NCBI GenBank assembly: GCA_902651635.1
Contig: CACRSC010000066.1
Coordinates: forward strand, 140,607 to 173,036
From: Mastigamoeba balamuthi
Taxonomy: Eukaryota; Evosea; Mastigamoebida; Mastigamoebidae
DNA: 32,430 bases
Direction: 5' to 3'
Positions 29,185 to 32,430 of this stretch are shown here, piece by piece; the first letter of the stretch is position 1; every line of letters begins with the position of its first letter. The translations under genes and the position numbers were made by a program. Below the pieces are notes generated by a model. That model searched no databases, had not been told where the DNA came from, and was given only the letters and a program-made list of their open reading frames with translations.

Positions 29185-32060
29185 ATGGACACGAAGAAAG
29201 TGCGTCTGCCCCGACCTGTGTGCTGTGCGCTGTTGTGTTCTGTGATGTGATGTATGTGCTGTGATGTGATGTGATGTATGTGCTGTGACGTGATGGGGCA
29301 CTGGGGGCGTCTGGCTGTCGCGTCGCCACGCGCCACGTCACGTCGTCTCGGGTGGGCTGACGCGGCACCCTCCCCCTGGCGCAGCGGTTCCTGACGCTGG
29401 GGCGCAACGTGGGGCGCCGCATGGCCTCGCTGCTCGACGTCACCGCAGCGGCGACGACGACGACGGCGGACACGCAGACGCAGACGCGCACGGCCAGCAT
29501 CGTGGTGACAGCCCCCACTGGCGGTGCGCTCAGAGCAGCCAGTCGCCACACACACGCACAGCGGACTGTGTGAGCGCACAGAGGCACCGGCAGACAGCAG
29601 CAGACGCGGCGGGATCGATCCCGAGATACACTCGCGGAGGGACAGAAAGACAGAAAAGATACACTGACGTCACGCTGGGATCGCACCAGTCCGGGAGATC
29701 GCATACTTGCTTTCTCGCCAGCACTCTCGCAGGCACCGGCGGGCTCAGACAGTCCACACAGCCCAGGGGCACCCAGACACACAGAGAAAGCGCACATCCG
29801 ACTGAGATGCTCTGCCACACGTCCCCTACAGACCCCGCCCAGCAGAGCCAGCAGAGCCAGCAGCAGCAGCAGCGCGGGGCGCCCAGCAAGGCATTCATAC
29901 AGCTGCAGGCTGCCCTCGCGGCGCCCCCGCCGTCGGACGCCGTCTTGGCGCTGGCGTCGCCGCGGCTCACGCTGACGCCGTCGCCCAGCGCGTCGCGCAG
30001 CCACCTCTGCCCCGCCACCCGCTCGCGCAGCGGCAGCGACGCCACGCTGCTCGGCGCACCCTCGGCCGACGTGGCGCTGCGCGGGCGCCAGGGGTGGCAG
30101 CAGCAGCGCATCGTGGCGTCGTCGAGCTCGCCCGTGGTGTTTGTCGCGCGGCCCGAGAACCCCAAGAGCGACGGCAGCGGCAGCAGCAGCAGCGCCCGCG
30201 TGGCCTCCACAGCAGAGCTGGTCGCAGAGGCACGCAGAGGGCGTCGGGAGAGCTGTGTGGGAGAACCGTGCACTCGCGGGTCTGACCTGAGGGGGGCGCG
30301 GGTACTAGGTGGAGAGGAAGAACAGGGACCTGGCGCTGATGGCGTCGATGAAGCGCAGGGCAGAGAGCGAGACCGCGCGTGCTCTGGACGACCTCGCAAC
30401 AGCCACGCAGACCATCTCTACCTTGCAGTCGCAAGTCGACGAGTGTGCTCAGAAACCCCCTCGGCTCCCGCGCACGTAGCGCATTGGCTCACTTCTCGGC
30501 TGCTGCGCCCTTGCCCTGCAGGCTGAAACACGAGAACGAGAGGCTCTCCAAGCGCGCCGAGGCTGCGGAGGCTGCCGCACAGCGCCTGCCGCCACTGACC
30601 ATCTCAGCGTCGCACACGCCGCCGCCGCAGTCTCCGACCGGCGCCGGAGAGGCGCCCAGCACCCCGGCGTCGGTGATGGGGATGCTGCGCCAGACGGCGG
30701 ACGCGACCAAGCGCCTCTTCACGCCCTCGCGCAGGGCCGCCGTTGCTGCCGTGCCCAGCGACTCGCCACCGTCGTCGCCGTCGTCGCCGTCTCTGGGGAC
30801 CCTGACTCCCGGAGGGGACGCTGCGGCGCTGCGGCTGGCGCTGGCGGCGTGCAGGAGGCAGCTGAGGGAGCTGCAGGGGGAGTACCAGAGGGCAGACGTG
30901 CTGCTGACGGTGTTCTACAAGGCGTCGGGGGTGTCCATCGACGAGAGCGGGCAGCCCGCGCCCTGCGCCCTGCTGTTCCGGTTCCTCGTCGACGCGCACT
31001 CGCTCGAGGTGCCCGACGGCGAGCTCTTCGACACGGTCACAGACGCCTTCTCCGACGCCGTCAAGGTGGGCGCCCCGCTACCCCCGCGGGGCCTTCTTCT
31101 GCGCTGACCGTGTGCGAGCGCTGCCGCACAGAGGAGCAAGTGCGACGGGCGGATGCTGATGTTCTGGTTCAGCACGGCGTACCACCTGTGCCGCGAGGTC
31201 AACCAGAGCTGCTACGCCCTCACCGACTCGCGGCGGCGGCCGGCGGTCACCACGGTGGCGCCCCAGCCCCCGCAGGCGTCGCGGCCGCGGGCGGCGGGGA
31301 GCGCGGAGCCGATCGAGGCGTTTGACCAGAACCTGCTGGGGAGCGTGTTCGACCTGTACTGCACGGTGCTGGAGCGGCTGTACACGCTGATGGACCGCGC
31401 GATGGAGGAGCTGGCGTCGCCCGTCGACGAGACGCGCGAGCGCGGGCTGCGGGAGATGACGACGCTGATGACCGAGGCGTTCAAGGACGCCCACGAGTCG
31501 GCGGTGCCGACGCTGCCGTGCCAGCAGCTCTTCTGCCAGCTCTTCTCGTACATCACCGCGTCGCTGGTCAACGCGCTCGCCACGACCCCCTCGCTCTGTG
31601 CGCCCGCGCCACGGCCTCAGTTGCACTGACTGACCCGCCGAGCGCGTCGAAAGGCAACGCGACGAGCGCGTTCAGGATGAAGCAGGCGGTGTCGCGGATG
31701 GAGGACTGGCTGAGCTCGATCAGCATGCTGGCGCAGGCGCGGGACTTCCTGCAGCCCATCAACGACGCGCTGAACCTGATCGTGCTGGACAAGAGCGTGG
31801 TGCTGCACGACCTCGCGGCGGGGTGCAGGCCCTCGGCGGCGTTCCCGGCGCTGAGCTGCTACCAGATGCTGGCCCTGCTGCGCAACTTCGAGCCCGACGC
31901 GCTGGCGCCGAGCGACGTGGGGCCCGAGGTGCTGCGGCGGGTGCAGGAGGTCTGCGACAGCGCCGCCAACAGCAGCGGGGTGGCGGGCTCGGCGACGACG
32001 GACCCCTACGCGCTCATCCCCCTGGGCAGTGCCAGCGCCATCGCGGACTGCCGCCTGTAA
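29185..32060 (+). CDS. Dilute (DIL)-domain protein without a myosin motor (720 aa, 7 exons)
   Basis: Related to the globular cargo-binding tail of class V myosins; probably a cytoplasmic trafficking or junction adaptor. Exons: 29185-29199, 29385-29523, 29832-30256, 30309-30442, 30522-31065, 31132-31597, 31621-32060; all phases match. Introns are 185, 308, 52, 79, 66 and 23 nt, with donors mostly GTGCG/GTGGG. Residues 1-190 are Ser/Gln/Thr-rich; 194-260 form a coiled coil (VERKNRDLALMASMKRRAES, then QVDELKHENERLSKRAEAAE across an intron). The DIL domain covers about 345-700, with KCDGRMLMFWFSTAYHLCRE (422-441), RMKQAVSRMEDWL (593-605) and the hallmark SCYQMLALLRNFEPD (653-667). No motor, IQ, RA or PDZ domain is seen, so the layout differs from myosin V and afadin. 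The first two exons are the least certain. Confidence 0.8.
29231..29295 (+). repeat. TGTGATG minisatellite in DIL intron 1
   Basis: About three imperfect copies of CTGTGATGTGATGTATGTG, interleaved with TGATGTGATG, fill part of the first intron. A slippage-type simple repeat. Confidence 0.75.
31598..31620 (+). other. 23-nt intron candidate in the DIL gene
   Basis: Starts GTGCGC and ends GCCTCAG. Without its removal the DIL frame hits a stop at 31627-31629. With removal, phase 1 on both sides restores the conserved stretch to RMKQAVSRMEDWL. It falls in the variable loop between ITASLVNAL and that motif, so a few residues either way are tolerable. The alternative is a genuine frameshift. Confidence 0.55.
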
Positions 32061-32196
32061 CGCCACCCCCCACCCCCAGCAGCAGTGGCACCATCGCCCC
32101 CAAACCAAACGCAACGCCAACAGCAACACTGCAAACTCACGACTGCGCGCCTCACTGCCCTCTCTGGTCTGCGACACGTGTCCGCGGCCCCGAGCG

Positions 32197-32295
32197 ATGC
32201 CCGAAGATTCGCGGGAGGTATCCTTGTCCGATGATCCGCGTGACGTGGCGGATGACGGAGATGGGAAGCGAATCGGTGGAGGCTTGGGCCATTAG
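32197..32295 (+). CDS. Conserved 32-aa small ORF, copy 2
   Basis: Same frame as 21118-21020: starts MPEDSREVSLSDDPRDVADD. It sits 136 bp after the DIL stop and 42 bp before the small TM gene's ATG. Interpretation as for copy 1; it could be an upstream ORF on the TM transcript. Confidence 0.4.
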   Translation: MPEDSREVSLSDDPRDVADDGDGKRIGGGLGH

Positions 32296-32311
32296 CTTAT
32301 TTCGATAAGCT
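32294..32311. promoter_or_regulatory. AGCTTAT hairpin upstream of small TM gene, copy 2
   Basis: Arms 32294-32300 and 32305-32311 around a TTCG loop, 26 bp before the ATG at 32338. Arms identical to copy 1; only the loop differs. Confidence 0.5.
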
Positions 32312-32337
32312 TAGCGAACAGCCCTGTCGAGCTTTCG

Positions 32338-32430
32338 ATGGAGTCATTCGCCGCGTTCGTCGTCGTCATCGTCGTGATGGTCGTCGCGTTCGTGCTCTGG
32401 AGCGCGGGGCTGGCCGTGAACCCCGTGCTC
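32338..32430 (+). CDS. Small single-TM protein, copy 2 (truncated by window end)
   Basis: Thirty-one codons are visible: MESFAAFVVVIVVMVVAFVL then WSAGLAVNPVL. Only residue 9 differs from copy 1 (Val for Ala). The same hydrophobic N-terminal segment predicts membrane insertion. It lies downstream of the DIL gene in the same orientation, whereas copy 1 lies downstream of the FG-GAP receptor. The rest is outside the window. Confidence 0.6.
   Translation, partial: MESFAAFVVVIVVMVVAFVLWSAGLAVNPVL

Larger units (their letters stand above)
32022..32430. repeat. Right arm of the ~400-bp inverted repeat (runs to window end)
   Basis: Partner of 20885-21279. It starts inside the last exon of the intact DIL gene, includes its stop (32058-32060), the downstream 32-codon ORF, the hairpin and the start of the second small TM gene. 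This arm has the full gene context, so it is likely the parent copy. Confidence 0.9.

Noticed and set aside
29809-29831. ATG at 29809 as start of the DIL gene
   Set aside because: Possible, but it lies before an acceptor (CCCCTACAG) whose phase exactly matches an upstream exon ending GTGCGC. I prefer the start at 29185 while noting the uncertainty.
28961-30399. Long minus-strand frames opposite the DIL gene
   Set aside because: They contradict the seven-exon model with matching phases and a recognisable DIL domain on the plus strand, and have no motifs.
1-32430. CRISPR array, operon or phage-like module
   Set aside because: No regularly spaced direct repeats with unique spacers, no ribosome binding sites or tight co-directional gene strings, and clear introns indicate eukaryotic DNA.

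Overview
The window reads as nuclear DNA of a unicellular eukaryote. Reasons: spliceosomal-type introns with GT..AG ends and matching phases inside recognisable genes, AATAAA signals next to stop codons, a myosin-V-tail (dilute, DIL) domain protein without a motor, C2H2 zinc fingers, a signal-peptide/FG-GAP/single-TM receptor, polyQ tracts, and no bacterial operon or ribosome-binding-site layout. I cannot name the organism. A GC-rich free-living protist (amoebozoan, apusozoan or holozoan) would fit.

Two halves differ sharply. Positions 1 to about 17,700 are a decayed, repeat-rich region. They hold two frameshifted fragments (68-975 and 7786-9275, + strand) of the FG-GAP receptor gene that is intact at 25714-21466. 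They also hold a broken but intron-retaining copy (about 9630-10115) of the three-exon gene at 27091-26226. A pair of roughly 2.1-2.2 kb repeat units (5716-7784 and 10126-12330) differs by an internal 150-bp inversion and a 280-bp deletion. A transposon with a tyrosine recombinase gene and terminal inverted repeats (about 1826-3319) abuts a 185-bp MITE-like hairpin element (1637-1821). AT-rich DNA at 3320-5715 carries unusual palindromes. Decayed minus-strand coding remnants lie between 13,300 and 17,700.

Positions 17,722-32,430 are GC-rich and gene-dense. On the minus strand are a large proline/glutamine-rich protein (20280-17722), a small one-TM protein (20977-20693), the FG-GAP receptor (25714-21466, 2 exons) and a 3-exon orphan with a nuclear-type basic stretch (27091-26226). 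On the plus strand are a C2H2 zinc-finger gene (27217-27960 or beyond), a beta-rich, possibly ubiquitin-like, Cys/Gln-rich protein (28327-28875, possibly its last exon), a 7-exon DIL-domain protein (29185-32060) and a second, truncated copy of the one-TM gene (32338 to the window end). About 400 bp, containing the last codons of the DIL gene, the following intergenic DNA with a conserved 32-codon ORF, and the start of the one-TM gene, is present as an inverted repeat (20885-21279 and 32022-32430) flanking the 10.7 kb between.

The genes do not form an evident pathway. The receptor is predicted at the cell surface, the DIL protein as a cytoplasmic cargo or membrane-trafficking adaptor, and the zinc-finger and orphan genes as nuclear. 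The main story is structural: a gene pair (orphan plus FG-GAP receptor) repeatedly duplicated and decayed in one half and intact in the other. Splice sites were assigned by eye from GT/AG ends, reading-frame continuity and protein sense. No computation, search or transcript evidence was available.
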